In this document: piece after piece, positions 21,255 to 33,835 of the stretch | Numbering within the stretch: position 1 is the stretch's first letter | Layout of the letters: each line of letters begins with the position of its first letter | Origin: Plotosus lineatus | Taxonomy: Eukaryota > Chordata > Actinopteri > Siluriformes > Plotosidae | DNA length: 64,000 nt | Assembly: GCA_024760905.1 (NCBI GenBank) | Contig: CM045729.1 | Span: forward strand, 8,874,580 to 8,938,579 | Direction: 5' to 3' | The notes under the pieces: generated by a model | Database searches by the model: none | The model's input: only the letters and a program-made list of their open reading frames with translations | What the model was told of the DNA's origin: nothing | Program-made: the position numbers and the translations under genes

Positions 21255-22230
21255 ATGAATGTGTTATTTCTAAAATCCTCAAATTGAATCCAGACAATTA
21301 ATTAGTAACTGATGATCCCTTGTTTTGAGTGAATGTATTTCTGGAAATTCTTCATTCTGTGTTGATCTACAGGTTAATAATTACACCTGTGTCCTTCTCG
21401 TTACGCTTCAGTATTCAGTGCACAAACTGAGATGAATAACGTAATCATTCTGTGATTTACAGAGATTTTTTTTTGTTCGTTTGTTCATTTTTGTTGATTG
21501 AGAACAGTGGAGGAGTTCAAAGACTTGATCTTGTGATCTGGTAAGGATTTCAGATTCTCTGATCCTCACTTTCTTTTAAAATACACACTTAATAATAATA
21601 ATAATAATAATCGTAAATTAAAAGGTTTATTTGGATTTCTGCATAACGGCTGTATAAAAGTACATTAAACTAAACCTTAATAAAATCATGAGGAATATAT
21701 CGTTTCTTAAAGGTGAGTTGGAAATTTTTGACTGTTTCACTATTAACTGAACCCCAAGAGAATTTTTTGTTAAATTAGTAAATACTAAATGGGAACAGTG
21801 TGATTTGATTGGTTTGTTAAAAACATTACATTCTGAATGGATAATTGGCAGACACTGTCACTTGTCACTGTCAGTGTCCCGCTTTAAAATGTAAAGACAA
21901 AGTCTTGGAAAAATTATTTTTTTGGTCAATCAGCAACCTTCACCCCACTTTTTGCAAATAATTGTTAATTATCCCGAGATAAGGAACCAATTAGATCTGA
22001 CATTTCTGCATCATGTAAATTGTTATTGATTATGATGTTCATGAGTAATCAGTCGAGGTATGTCTTTTTTTTTCATCGATATTAGTCATTTCTTTATAGT
22101 TTATGATAAAAGCTTCAGTTATCCAATAGCCACTTTTTGTAATAAATTCCCTCAAACAAATCTAGGTCGTTTTGGCAACAGAAGTTTTGGGCCACAGACA
22201 TTTTTTGTATATAGAACAAAAATACAAGTC
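21255..22230. other. No coding gene; possible lectin B 5' UTR exon at 21503-21540
   Basis: Mostly AT-rich unique sequence with a (TAA)n run at 21590. AACAGTGGAGGAGTTC (from 21503) ends in a good donor, ATCTG|GTAAGG, at 21540/21541. Both lectin genes need an upstream 5' UTR exon because AG precedes their ATG by two bases. Whether this is that exon is a guess; I see no counterpart upstream of copy A. Confidence 0.25.
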
Positions 22231-22234
22231 CTGA

Positions 22235-22536
22235 ATTACCGATCCTGAGGTTGGGGGTTCAAGCTGTCACTTATCACTGCCGTTCCCCCATTGCAGCTAA
22301 CTGGGTTATCAAAAGCCGGCCATGTCTCTCATTGTCTATGGCGTGAGGCCATTGCTTCCAAAAGAACCATTGCTGACTTTCGACACGAGTAGGCTGCATA
22401 GCCGGCAACGTATTTCTGCCCTGCGATGGCCTGGCAAGCTTTCCAGGGTGTACTCTGCCCTCGCCCAGAGTCAGCTCAGATGGGCACCAGCCTCCCCATG
22501 ACCCTAATTAGGATTAAGTGGTTCAGAAAATGAAAG
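22235..22536 (+). mobile_element. SINE A/B hybrid
   Basis: Begins in the SINE A head (CCGATCCTGAGGTTGGGGG), passes through the SINE A body, then switches near 22415 to the SINE B tail (TGCGATGGCCTGGCAAGC to GGTTCAGAAAATGAA). Confidence 0.8.
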
Positions 22537-22674
22537 AATATAGTGGTTGCAGTTAAAGGATAATCAGGTTTTTTCACATATCACATCATCAGTACACACA
22601 CACACACACACACACAGTGTTTAATATTTTTCAGTGTCAATGTTGGACTTGTGGACTTTGTTTGTTGCTTACAG

Positions 22675-24337
22675 GAATGGAGGCAGCACCACCATATGAC
22701 CGCTTTAGCTTATTAGACTCCGACAGCATGCGGCGAGGATGTAATAAAGTTTCTTTATGCACACAGAGTGAGTTACAGTTTTATTTTTTTCAGGATGTGA
22801 ACATCAGACACTCAGCATATCTGTAAGCTGCCAGTAGAATTTGCCTTTTAATGAAAACTTTATAGCAGCGTAGTTTTCAGAATAAAGTTGTGTCATATAT
22901 CATGCTATGTCATATAGTCATTTAGAGCGAACTAAAGATGGTTCACTTACAAGCAAATAATTTTAGAGTGATCCCTCACTACTTCGTGCTTCAGTTTCTG
23001 CGGCTTCAGTGTATCGTGGGTTTTTCAAAAATATTCATTGAAAAAATAAAAAAAATAGGAAATTAAGGAAAAATAGGGGAAAAGTTAAGGAAAATGCTGC
23101 AAAACAAGGCCAATTATGCAAAAAAAAAAAAAACCCCCGCAAACAACCAAAACCAAAAAATGATCCCAAACCCCCCAACAAAACTATTTACATTTTTATT
23201 TGCGGTGCGCATCTGAATGTGAGTGCGCGTGCGTCTGAATGTGTGTGTGTATTTATATTTTATTTACATCTTCTGCATTATTTTTGAATGTTTAATAGTT
23301 ATTTTAAGCATTTATAGATTCGAATATGTCTTTATTGATATTATATACACATATACATGTACATACAAGTCAGTCAGGGGGTGGTTGATCCTGCTTCACG
23401 GAATTCGGCAGTCGTGGGGGGGGGGTCTCGGTCCCCATTAACCGCAGGAAGTGAGGGAGCCCTGTACTGCATTTCTACATTAAAACCTTATTATAGCTAA
23501 TTAGCTAGAATGCCAGCAAACTGGTATTTTTTTGTCAGATAGTGAATGCATGAGGGGAATTTTTAGTCTGACTCACTGAGAGGTAGTTTGCTATAACAGC
23601 GCAGGACTGTGTTTACAACGCTAATAGGGTTTAGCTCATATTGTAGTTTATGCTAATATTTAAAGCTCAGGAATGCAACTTAAAAACATGGACTTTCCTT
23701 AAATACTTGATGATAATTAAAGCACTGCTTTATTCACAACATGATGATGAATTCCTTTAGGCTTTTTCCTTTTTTTGAAGTATTTAAAAGTATTTTATAT
23801 TCTGCGAATTAGTATTTGTAATATAGAGTGAGTTTGTTTACTGTATTTTATAATCACTAGTATATTCTATATTAAAGGATGTTTATGCCCTCTTTAAAAA
23901 TGTGATTAAGCAACAATCACATCCCTCATGAATATTGATGTGTGATTATTATTATTTAATCTTATCCTGATATTGCTTTACAGAAAGCAGGACCAGCCTT
24001 TACTCTCATTTAATAAAAAGCTGTTTTTTGTTTTTAGTCTCACAGACCTGTCGGTTTTACATCATGTTTGGTGTACTCGCTGCCTTCCTGCTCCTGCTGA
24101 CTCTTACTGTGGGAATTAAAAGTACATCATACACATTTGTATTTTTCATGTAATTTGTTAATTTAGCTAAAATTTCTCATTCTATTAAAATGCCACTGAA
24201 AGAAAATAACAAATCAAAGAAAACATATAAAATGAACCGGATGTAGTTTTCACAGTGTGGCGCTGTGTAAGCCAAACAAACAAAATAAGATATTTTAAAG
24301 GTTTATGCCTACATATGGGGACATGCACTGTATAATA

Positions 24338-24394
<57 letters not shown>

Positions 24395-25084
24395 TATATA
24401 AAAGTCACTCAGGTGAATCAGAAGGTGTCAGATCTGGCCTCGTCGCTGAAGATGATCAGTCAGACAGAAAGGCAGACAGGTGAACCACACATTCTTTTAT
24501 TTCATTTATTCATTCGTTTTATGGACTGCTTAATCCTAATTAGGATCGTGATGAGGCCGCTGCCTATCTCAGCCATCTCTGTGCGAAGACAGAGGACACC
24601 CTGGACTATAGAATTTCTCTGAAATTTACCAATTTACAGATGGAGCGAGTTACAGCATTAGTGTCAAAATTATATAAAGTGGAACGATTAATAAGGTCTG
24701 TGATGGCCTGGTGAGCTGTTCAGGGTGTACTCTGCTTTTGCACCCAGTCGGCTGAGATGGGTGCCAGTCTTTCAATGACCTGAATTAGGATTAAGCGGTT
24801 TAGAAAATGATGAAAGAATGTTAATGTGATGTGAGCGCAGCAGGGCTGAGATTGCACATTTAAATGCACCATCATGATACTACATATCTGTTAATTTACA
24901 TCTGCTCTCTCTCTCTCTCTCTCCATCTCAACCCCCCCCCCCAGATACCAGTTCCTATTATAAACCTGCAGTTCCACTCCCAGTCAGAGGTGATGTTGTG
25001 TTTTTTTGAATGATAGTCATTGATTTTTGTGTGTGTCTTATCAGCTTGGATGCTGATATAAATATGTGTCTGTGTGTGCATGTG

Positions 25085-25123
<39 letters not shown>

Positions 25124-28100
25124 TTGCAGGTTCCTGTGCGAATAACTGGTACTTTTATGAAAAAAAGTGTTATTACTTGTCCACTCAGAGTATGAACTGG
25201 CACAACGCGGAGAAGAACTGTGTCTTGAGAAGAGGTCACTTGATGGTGGTGAACAACCGTGAAGAGATGGTAAACCCTGAATACCACAAACACTAAACAC
25301 CTCAAAATACCCCAAACACTCTAAATACCCTAAATACTCAAAAGTCTAAACACCAAACATTCCAAACACTCCAAGCAACCCAAACACTCAAAATATACTG
25401 AATACACAAACCACCAAAAGAACCTAAATACTGTACCCAAATACCACAAATACACAAATATCCCAAACACTTTAAATGCCCTAAATACTCTAACATTCTA
25501 AATACCCTAGATATCCTAAACCCTAAATAGCATAAACACCTCAAATACATAAACATTCTAAAATCCCCAATACTGTATGCCCTAAATACTCAAATACCCC
25601 AAACACTCTCAATACCCCAAATACCCAAAACACCTGAAATTCTCCAATCACCCAAAATACGCCTAATTCTATAAACACCATAAATACCACAAACACCCGA
25701 ATACCTGAAATACTTAAAATATACTGCACATGCTTAATACCCCAAACACTCTAAATATCACAAACACTCTAAACACTATATGCACCATAAATACCCTAAA
25801 CACTTTAAATACCCCAGCATTCTAAATACCATAAACATCTTGAATATCCCAAATGCCCCAAGCACAATAAATACCCCAAATACCCCAAACACCTTGAATT
25901 CTTTAAACTCCAAAAATACATCTAATCCTAACCCCTCATAACTCTTAGTGTAGTACACTGATCAGGAATAAATACCCAAAAACATCTTAAACACTACACA
26001 CACCCCAAATATTCATCATCATCTTCCGCAAAGTCCGGAGTCGGGTCGCAGGGGCAGCAACCTAAGCAAAAAGGTCCAGACGTCCCCCTCCCCAGCCACT
26101 TCCTCCAACTCTTCCGGGAGGGACACCGAGGCGGTCCCAGACAAGCCGAGAGACATAGTCCCTCCAGCGTGTTCTAGGTCGACCCCAGGGTCTCTTCCCG
26201 GTTGGACATGCCGAAAACATCACACCAGGGAGGCGTCCGGGAGACATTCTAACCAGATGCCCGAGCCCCCTCAACTGGCCCATTTCAATGTGAAGGAGCA
26301 GCAGATATACTCTGAGCTCCCCCCCGGATGGCGGAGCTTCTCACCTTATCTCTAAAGGAGAATCCCGCTACCCGGCTCATTTCAGCCACTTGTATCCGTG
26401 ATCTTGTTCTTTCGGTCACTACCCAAAGCTCTTGACCATAGGTGAGGGTTGGAACATAGATCGACTGGTAAATTGAGAGCTTCGCCTTGCGGCTCAGCTC
26501 CTTCTTCACCACGACGGACCGGTACAGGCTCCTTTTAACAGCAGAGGCTGCAGCGATCCATCTGTCGATCTCCCGCTCCATCCTTCCCTCACTCGTGAAC
26601 AAGACCCCAAGATACTTAAACTCCTCCACTTGGGGCAGGACCTCATTCCCAACCCGGAGGTTGCATTCCACCCTTGTCCAACTGAGAACCATGGCCTCGG
26701 AATTGGAGGTACTGATCTTCATCCGCGCTGCTCCACACTCGACTGCGAACTGCTCCAATGAGAGCTTCAGGTCCCGACTTGATGAAGCCAAAAGGACAAC
26801 ATCATCCACAAAAAGCAGAGATGAGATCCGATGGCCACCAAACCAGAACCCCTCAATGCCTCGGCTATGCCTAGAAATTCTGTCAATAGAAATTATGAAC
26901 AGAATTGGTGACAAAGGACAGACTTCAACTTTCACCGTAAATGAATTCGACCTGTTGTTACCAATACGGACCAAACTCTGGCTCCGGTGATACAGCGATC
27001 GAATGGCCTGTAGCAACGGGTCCGGAATGCCGTACTCCCAGAGCACGCCCCACAAAATTGTTCAAGGGACACGCTTGAAGCCTTCTCCAAATCCACAAAA
27101 CACATGTGGACAGATTGGGCAAACTCCCATGCTTCTTCTAAAATCCTGTGGAACATATAGAGTTGGTCGAGACTGCTACGGCCAGGACAAAAACCTGAAT
27201 CTGAGGTTCGACTATTGGTCGGATCCTCCTCTCCAGTACCCCTGCATTGACTTTCCCGGGTAGGCTGAGGAGTGTGATTCCCCGATAATTGGAACACACC
27301 CTCCGGTCCCCTTTCTTAAAAATCGTGACCACCACCCCAGTTTGCCAATCCAGAGGTACAGCCCCCGATGACCACGCGATGTTTCAGAGACATGTCAACC
27401 AAGACAGTCCTGCAGCATCCAGAGAACTGAAATATTCAGGGCGGATCTCATCCAACCCCAGAGCTCGACCACTGAGGAGCTTTTTGACAAGCTCAGTGAC
27501 CTCCACTCCAGTGATGGGTAGAGCCCCACCCAAACCCCCAGGGTCTTCCTCCTCCACGGAGGTCGTGTTGGTGGGATTGAGGGGATCCTCAAAGTCTTCC
27601 CTCCACCTCTTGACGACATCCCCAGTCGAGTTTAAACAGTGTTTGTGGAGAACTGTTTCCCCCTCCTGAGGCGTCGGATGGTGGTCCAGAACTTTTTTGT
27701 GGCCAACTGATAATCACTCCCAGGCCCTCACCGAACTCCTCCCATGCCTGAGATTTTGCATCTGTGATAGCCTCGGCTGCAGCACGTTTGGCCTGCCGGT
27801 ACCTGTTCGCTGCCTCGGGAGTTCAACGGGCCCATAAACCCTAAAATATTCTAAATATCTCAAATACTGTAAACCAGAAATACCACAGACACCCTCATCA
27901 TCAACATAATTTTCCACCTCTTAATCCGAGGTCTGGTTGCTGAGGCAGCAGGCTAAACAGTGCGGTCCAGACATCTCTCTCTCCCACCACTTCCTCCAGC
28001 TCTTCCGGAGGGACATTGAGGCATTCCCAGACCAACCTAGAGACATAAACCATCCAGTGTGTTCTAGGTTGACTCCGGGGTCTCTTCTCCGTTGGACATG

Positions 28101-29470
28101 CCCAAAACATCACACCAGAGAGGCGTTCAGGAGGCATTTTAATCGAATGTCTGAGCCATCTTAATTGGCTCTTCTCAATGCGGAGCAGCAGCGGTTCTAC
28201 CCTGAGCTCCTCCCGGATGACTGAGCCTCTCATCCTATTTCAGACAGAGCCTTGCCTCCTGTAAAGGAAAATTATTTTGGTCGCTTGAAACTGCAATTTT
28301 GTTCTTTTGGTCACTACCCAAAGCTCGTGACCACAGGTGAGGGTTGGAATGTAAATCGACTGGTTTGCTTTACAGCTGAGTTCCCTTTTCACCAAGAGAC
28401 ACTGGTACAAGCTCCGCTTTATAGCAGAGGCTGCAGTGATCTGCCTGTCAATTTCCCACTCCATCCTTTCCTCACTCATGAACCTGACATCGAGATACTT
28501 GACTCCTCCACTTGGGGCAGGACCTCATTCCAGATCAGGAGGGTGCATTCCATGCTTTACCAGCTGAGAACCTCAGACTGCTGATTCTCATTCCAGCAGC
28601 TTTGCACTCGACTGAAAATCACTCCAATGAGAGCTGGAGGTCCAGACTTGATGAAGCCAAAAGGACAAAGTTATCTGCAGAAAAACAGAGATGAGATTCG
28701 ATGGCAACTAAACCAGAACTGCTTAATGTTGCAGCTGCACCTAGAAATTCTATCCATAAAAATTATGAACAGAATTGGTGACAACGGACAGCCTTGGCGG
28801 ACACCAACCCTCACTGGAAACGAATTCAACCTATTGTTCCCAATGCGGACCAAGGTCTGGCTCCGGTGACACACCATTGCTGACTTCCGTAAAGAGTAGT
28901 CTGTAAAGCCGTCAGCGTGTTTCTGTCCCTTGCCAAAGGGTTGTGTCAGGAAGGGCATCCGACATAAAAACCTACGCCAAATCAAACGTGCAAATCATTT
29001 GCTGTAGCGACCCCTGATAAAGGGAAGAAGCCGAAAGGAAATCTCTCATTTAGCCTAATGCACATGTCTTTAAAATTCATGCAGGCACAAGGTGAACGCC
29101 ACACAGAAACACTCTCACGGAGCCTTGGACTCAAACCCAGAACCTTCTTGCTGAAGTAGATGTGTTAACAAATACACCATTGTACCGCCCCTAAGAAAAT
29201 ACAAATTAATTCAAAGCGCTTTAGACAACAAAGAAGAAGAGAAATATCATTGTCTTACTGTGTTATTGGTTATGTTTTGTTTTTGCTCCAGGAGTACATA
29301 TCTCAGATAGTTGAAGACCATCTGCAGTATTGGATAGGTCTGGTTGAGAAAGAGGGAGAAGCAACCTGGAGCTGGGTCGATGGAACAGACTTTAACTCCA
29401 CTGAGCAGTCAGTACTCAAACATAATCCCAAATCCTTGCACCCTTTACCTTTACCTCACAGCTCAAACAT

Positions 29471-29511
<41 letters not shown>

Positions 29512-29690
29512 TCTTTCTGTGTGTATTCAGTTTCTGGGATGAAGGACAGCCAGATGATTGGGATTATCGCGTGAACGGAGAGGACTGCGGACAGATTCAC
29601 CATAGAGTGTCCTTTAAAATAAGTTACAGGCTGTGGAATGACGCTGACTGTACATTAAAATATCCATATGTCTGTGAGAGACCAGCGTAG
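22675..29690 (+). CDS. C-type lectin receptor, type II membrane (copy B)
   Basis: Tandem duplicate of the gene at 4.7-12.5 kb. Exons: 22675-22767 (ATG at 22677), 24038-24121, 24405-24479, 25130-25269, 29292-29407, 29531-29690 (stop TAG). Exon lengths and phases equal copy A except one extra codon in exon 1, giving 221 residues. The membrane and stalk exons are nearly identical to copy A. The lectin domain keeps WIGL, QPD, the GEDC glutamate, WND and six cysteines, so sugar binding is predicted to be galactose-type as in copy A. The cytoplasmic tail keeps YDRF but has Cys where copy A has its second Tyr. Differences in the last exon (HRVSFKISYRLW against HPRLSSIITHRLW) border the sugar site and could change ligand choice. 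All splice borders look usable, so both copies may be active. Confidence 0.88.
22969..23467 (-). mobile_element. MITE D, complete
   Basis: Minus-strand copy with imperfect ends GTGATCCCTCACTACTTCG (left) and AGTGAGGGAGCCCTGTA (right). It lies in lectin B intron 1; copy A lacks it at the matching position (about 5003), so it arrived after the duplication or was lost from A. Confidence 0.75.
23571..23585 (+). other. Empty target site for SINE A
   Basis: ACTCACTGAGAGGTA occurs once here, while copy A has it on both sides of the SINE at 5132-5480. This is the pre-insertion sequence. Confidence 0.9.
24342..24393. repeat. (TG)n microsatellite before lectin B exon 3
   Basis: Pure TG tract ending about 10 bases before the exon 3 acceptor (24403-24404). 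Confidence 0.9.
24510..24815. repeat. Facing SINE B tails in lectin B intron 3
   Basis: Minus piece near 24520-24600 and plus piece near 24694-24815, orthologous in position to those in copy A. Confidence 0.7.
25077..25121. repeat. (TG)n microsatellite before lectin B exon 4
   Basis: TG-rich tract ending immediately before TATTTGCAG, the exon 4 acceptor. Confidence 0.88.
25276..26010. repeat. AAATACCCC/AAACACC minisatellite in lectin B intron 4
   Basis: About 700 bases of degenerate 9-11-base units (CCCTAAATAC, CCAAACACTC). It is uninterrupted here, whereas in copy A it is split by TEs. A short further patch lies at 27835-27895 beyond the Rex3 insertion. Confidence 0.8.
26012..27845 (-). 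mobile_element. Rex3 LINE, 5'-truncated
   Basis: Minus strand. The 3' end lies in TCATCATCATCTTCCGC (26016). The C-terminal RRPRGRPRTRW-type block lies at 26062-26283. An open frame at 26285-27055 (256 codons) reads ISSLLFVDDVVLLASSSRDL, EEFKYLGVLFTSEGRMEREI and LSRKAKLSIYQSIYVPTLTY. Upstream fragments read SGFCPGRSSLDQLYMFHRIL, CFVDLEKA and FKKGDRRVCSNYRGITLLSL. Sites resembling both Rex3 PCR primers as I recall them lie near 26910 and 27330. Truncated in the endonuclease-RT linker at about 27845. Confidence 0.9.
27893..28868 (-). mobile_element. Rex3 LINE, second fragment
   Basis: Minus strand, with a 3' C-terminal frame (27901-28233: LRVEPLLLRIEKSQLRWLRH, VYVSRLVWECLNVPPEELEE) and decayed RT pieces up to about 28868 (VRQGCPLSPILFIIFMDRIS). 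It sits immediately beyond the first Rex3, separated by a minisatellite patch, and is cut by a SINE A tail. Confidence 0.85.
28869..29045 (+). mobile_element. SINE A tail fragment
   Basis: From ACACCATTGCTGACTTCCG to GCCGAAAGGAAAT, with the RTE-like ending GCGACCCCTGATAAAGGG. Joined directly to Rex3 sequence. Confidence 0.8.
29082..29195 (-). mobile_element. SINE B head fragment
   Basis: Minus-strand head: ACTCAAACCCAGAACC is the box B complement and ACCATTGTACCGCCCC the 5' end. Lies about 100 bases before lectin B exon 5. Confidence 0.65.
29475..29515. repeat. (TC)n microsatellite in lectin B intron 5
   Basis: CT tract just upstream of the exon 6 acceptor at 29529-29530. Confidence 0.9.
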
Positions 29691-30354
29691 TGTGTATACA
29701 CACACACACACACACGCATGTATACTCTCACTATATCCTCATCAAACATGTGCCCTGTGTGTGAAAAAAATAAGATCTTTAAAACCATGAAAAGGTGGAA
29801 ATACTGTTTTCTATGCGTTTACTTTCTTTTTATTGAATAGAAATGAACTAACTAACATGTACCTAGGAAAAGCATTCTCGACATTATTCATCCTTTTGCC
29901 AAGCATGGACTTGAAAATATAGATGATTTCATGAACTTCAAGCTTTCGAGAAGTATAACACAGTCGACCATACAACAGCAAGAGACCTGCAAGTCTCAGG
30001 GTTTTAAACATTTGATGGTGTTTTGAGTCACATTAAATGTTGACTTTTTTTAAATAAACACAAGACAGTATTGTCAATATTAATATTAGCGTTCAAGTAT
30101 TTTATCCCAGTGCCGTCATATTATATAATTTATATCATATTACGTACACCTAAATGTGTTCTAATACCTCTTGAGCATTCTGACTGAATCATATTTGTAA
30201 AACTGGTGGACGGAACAACGATGGATTCACTCTGAACAGTGAAAAAATATATAAACTGTGTGAATAAACAAAGTACTGATGTCAGGATCTGTTCTGCTGG
30301 AGTTTGTCTCAGTAGGTCAGCAGGCCAAATGAAAAGTAGAGTGGTGTTTATTAA

Positions 30355-30460
30355 GCCCCTATCAGCATTTTCCATTATTTCATCTGGCCTTTTCACCCTC
30401 CTCCTCCTCCTCCTCCTCCTCATCCCTCACTCTTTTCAAGGCTTTTCAGAAGCAACATCA
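30355..30460 (+). repeat. Duplicate of the pla2g1b 5' flank
   Basis: TATCAGCATT, TTTCATCTGGCCTTTTC, a (CTC)n run and CTTTTCAAGGCTT follow in the same order and spacing as at 34486-34570, directly upstream of the phospholipase ATG. No matching signal-peptide exon follows here. Confidence 0.65.
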
Positions 30461-30621
30461 TCATGACATCACAGCATTGTGAAGCCAAGATTAATCAGAA
30501 TGTGATGCAATGTTCATAGCTAATACACCATCAGTCAGAACAGAAGTCTCTTGTTTCCACGATTGCTCTTTACTAAATAAAACATGCAACTGCTGTCATA
30601 TTGAAGTGGTAGACGCGGAAT

Positions 30622-30735
30622 CGTTCATTTATTGATTTTCTGAACTGCTTAATCCTAATTAGGATCTCGGGGAGGTCGGCACTCATCCCAGCTGGTTCTG
30701 TGCAAGAGCAGAGTACATGCTGGACAACTTGCCAG
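30622..30735 (-). mobile_element. SINE B tail fragment
   Basis: TTTCTGAACTGCTTAATCC then ATTAGGATCTCGGGGAGG, ending GCTGGACAACTTGCCAG: the minus-strand SINE B 3' part. Confidence 0.7.
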
Positions 30736-31764
30736 AACATAGTAAGGCAGTATAAGAGGAATAAAACATTTAAACACCAAGTGCACAGAGAAAGCAACAA
30801 AGCAACAGCTTAATATTCTTTATGCTGATGAAACTGACTGTCGGGGTGTAGTTTAGGAAAAAAGTCCTCTACATCTCCCCAACAACATCTGAAACCAGCT
30901 TCAGTGAATTAAGATCAGAAATTTATGTGAAGCACATCACGCTAGTCAAATTAATTGGTTAATTATTAATGTATTTTGATGGAAATAAACCCAATAAAAG
31001 TGATGCTAATAATAAAAAAGCGTTTTACATTCAGTGTGACGTTATGTCTTTGTCCCTACACACATCTTCCTTTTTAAGTATTCTAGTTAAAGTGACTTTT
31101 CTGCATTACAGTATCTCTATTGTTTGTAAGAAATAAAGTAAGGAATGAGGAAGAAAATGAGATCTGATATGCTCCTGACCTAAAAAAAAACCCACGACAG
31201 GCCTTAATACAACCTTAAAAAAATCATGCATGTTGTTTAAAATCGTTCCGAAATTGTTATAACATTGTTAGAAAATCATTATGAGTAACTGAGCAACGAA
31301 ATTAGTGATTTTAGGATTCATTCCATTTCATATACAGGGATCTCTCCCTTTCCGCAGTTAATTGGGACCGAGATCCCTCCACGACCGCAGAATTCCACAA
31401 AGTAGGATCGACACCCCCCCGATTGACATATACGTACAGTGGGGCCAATAAGTATTGGGCAATGTAAAAATGTGCAAGTTGACCCATTTAAAAATATAAG
31501 AGAGGTTTGTAATTTTCATCATAAGTACACATCAAGCTTGAGAGACAGAATGTAAAAAAAAATTCAGGAAATCACATTGTATGATTTTTAAACAATTTAT
31601 TTGTGAAAATGGGAGGCCAATAAGTATTGGTCAGCTAGAAAACAAACATTATTTCGTCTCCACTCATTAACAGTATGAATGACACCTGTTTGAACTGATT
31701 AGATGCGTAAGAGACACCTTCAAACTTGCACACACCTTCAAACTGTCAGACTGCAGTCTTCACC

Positions 31765-33835
31765 ATGACCAAGACCAGAGAGCTTCCCAAAGACACCAGA
31801 GATAAAATTGTACAACTGCAAAAAGCTGGGATGAGTCCAACAGCAATTGGTAAACAACTTTGTGAGAAAAGATCAACAGTTGGAAACATTATTAGAAAAT
31901 GGAAGAAGTATAACATCACTGACAACCTCCCTAGGAGTGGCGCTCCATGCCAGATCTCACCTCGTGGGGTTCAAAGGATCCTGAGAACAGTGAGTAATCA
32001 GCCCAGAACTACACAGCAGGATCTGGTCAATAATTTGAAGACGGCAGGAACCACCATCACAAAGATGACAATAACTAACACACTACGTCGTCATGAGATG
32101 AAATCCTGCATTGCCCGAAAGGTTCCCCTCTTCTTCTTCTTTTAATTTCGGCTTTTCCCTTCAGGGGTCGCCACTGCAAACCATCCGCCTCCATCTCACC
32201 CTGTCCTGTGCATCTTCTTCTCTTACTCCAATGACCTTCATGTCTTCCTTCACCACATCCATTAATCTCTTCTTTGGTCTTCCTCTAGGCCTTCTGCCTG
32301 GTAAATCCAACCTCAGCATCCTACTGCCAATATACTCACTATCCCTCCTCTGTACATGTCCAAACCATCTCAATCTAGCCTCTCTGACTTTGTCTCCAAA
32401 ACATCTTACATGGGCTGTCCCTCTGATGTACTCATTTCTGATCCTATCCATCCTCATTACTCCCAGAGAGAACCTCAACATTTTCCTCTCTGCTACCTCC
32501 AGCTCTGCCTCCTGCCTTTTCCTCAGCGCCACTGTTTCTAAACCATACAACATTGTTGGCCTCAGCACCATCTTTTACACTTTTCCTTTCATTCTTGCCG
32601 GTACTCTCCTATCGCACATCACACCGGACACTTTTCTCCAACCACTCCAGCCTGCCTGCACATGATTCTTCACCTCTTTTCCACACTCTCCATTGCTCTG
32701 GATTGTTGAGCCTAAGTACTTAAAATACTCCACCTTCTTTATCTCTGCTCCCTGTAACATCACCCTTCCTCCTGGGTCCTTCTCATTCACACACATGTAT
32801 TCTGATTTTCTGCGGCTAACCTTCATTCCTCTCCTTTCAAGGGCATACCTCCACCTCTCTAGATTTTCCTCCACTTGTTCTCTGCTCTCAATACAGATCA
32901 CAATGTCATCTGCAAACATCATAATATATATGAATATAGCTTCCACTATTCTTTCCCATAACTTCATTGTATGGCTCATCAACTTTATCCCTCTGTAGTT
33001 GCCACAACTCTGCACGTCTCCCTTGTTCTTAAAAATGGGCACCAGCACACTTCTCCTCCATTCCTCCGGCATCTGCTCACTCTCTAAGACCTTGTTGAAT
33101 GTTCTTATCAGAAAATCTACTGCTACCTCTCCTAGACACTTCCATACCTCCACAGGCATATCATCAGGACCAACTCTCTTTCCATTTTTCACCGAACTAA
33201 ATAAAAAAACATGTAAAGACCCGTCTGAAATATGCTAAAGACCATCTGGACGATCCAGAGGAGGATTGGGAGAATGTAATGTGGTCAGATGAGACCAAAA
33301 TTGAACTCGCTGTGTTTGGAGGAAGAAGAATGCTGAGTTGCATCCCAAGAACACCATACCTACTGTGAAGCATGGGGGTGGACACATCATGCTTTGGGGA
33401 TGCTTTTCTGCAAAAGGGACAGGAAGACTGCACCGTATCAATGGCAACATGAATGGGGCCATGTATTGTGACATTTTGGGTAAAAACCTCCTTCCCTCGA
33501 TCAGAGCATTAAAGATGAAACATGGCTGGGTCTTCCAGCATGATAACGATCCAAAGCACACAGCCAAGAAAACCAAGGAGTGGCTCCGTAAAAAGTATAT
33601 CAAGGTTCTGGAGTGGCCTAGCCAGTCTCCAGACCTCAACCCAATCGAAAACCTGTGGAGGGAGTTAAAACTTTGAGTTGCCAGGCGGCAGCCCTCAAAC
33701 ATCACAGCTCTAGAGAAGATCTGTGTAGAGGAGTGGGCCAAAATACCAACTAAAGTGTGTGTAGACCTGGTCAAGAACTACAGGAACCATTTGACCTCTG
33801 TCATTGCCAACCAAGGCTACATTACAAAGTATTAA
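31765..33835 (+). pseudogene. Tc1-like transposase, disrupted
   Basis: Part 1 (31765-32127) begins [18 protein letters not shown] and holds the two helix-turn-helix DNA-binding modules. Part 2 (about 33205-33835) holds the catalytic domain: WSDETK (first Asp) near 33282, [15 protein letters not shown] (second Asp) near 33533, and [15 protein letters not shown] (the Glu) near 33628. It is broken by the 1.07 kb RTE insertion, by a small frame change after WSDETK, and by a TGA at 33674-33676 where the family has Arg, consistent with CpG decay. It cannot make active transposase. Confidence 0.92.
32128..33192 (-). mobile_element. RTE LINE inside Tc1 (copy 5)
   Basis: Minus-strand RTE with its 3' tail at about 32128-32175 and the C-terminal frame at 32161-32571. 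The RT frame at 32575-33192 reads KRVGPDDMPVEVW to MFADDIVICIESREQ. It is 5'-truncated at KNGK. It also has an internal deletion at about 32928-32938, where IMMFADD follows WERIVEA through a TATATATGAATATAG patch, removing roughly 500 bases of the RT palm. Inserted after RKVPL of the transposase. Confidence 0.9.

Larger units (their letters stand above)
30000..31331. other. Intergenic, no gene seen
   Basis: AT-rich unique sequence. Recognisable items are a minus-strand SINE B tail at 30622-30735 and a 100-base block at 30355-30460 that resembles the phospholipase gene 5' flank. No coding exon found. Confidence 0.5.

Noticed and set aside
33235..33774. 179-codon minus-strand frame
   Set aside because: Antisense of the Tc1 transposase catalytic domain.
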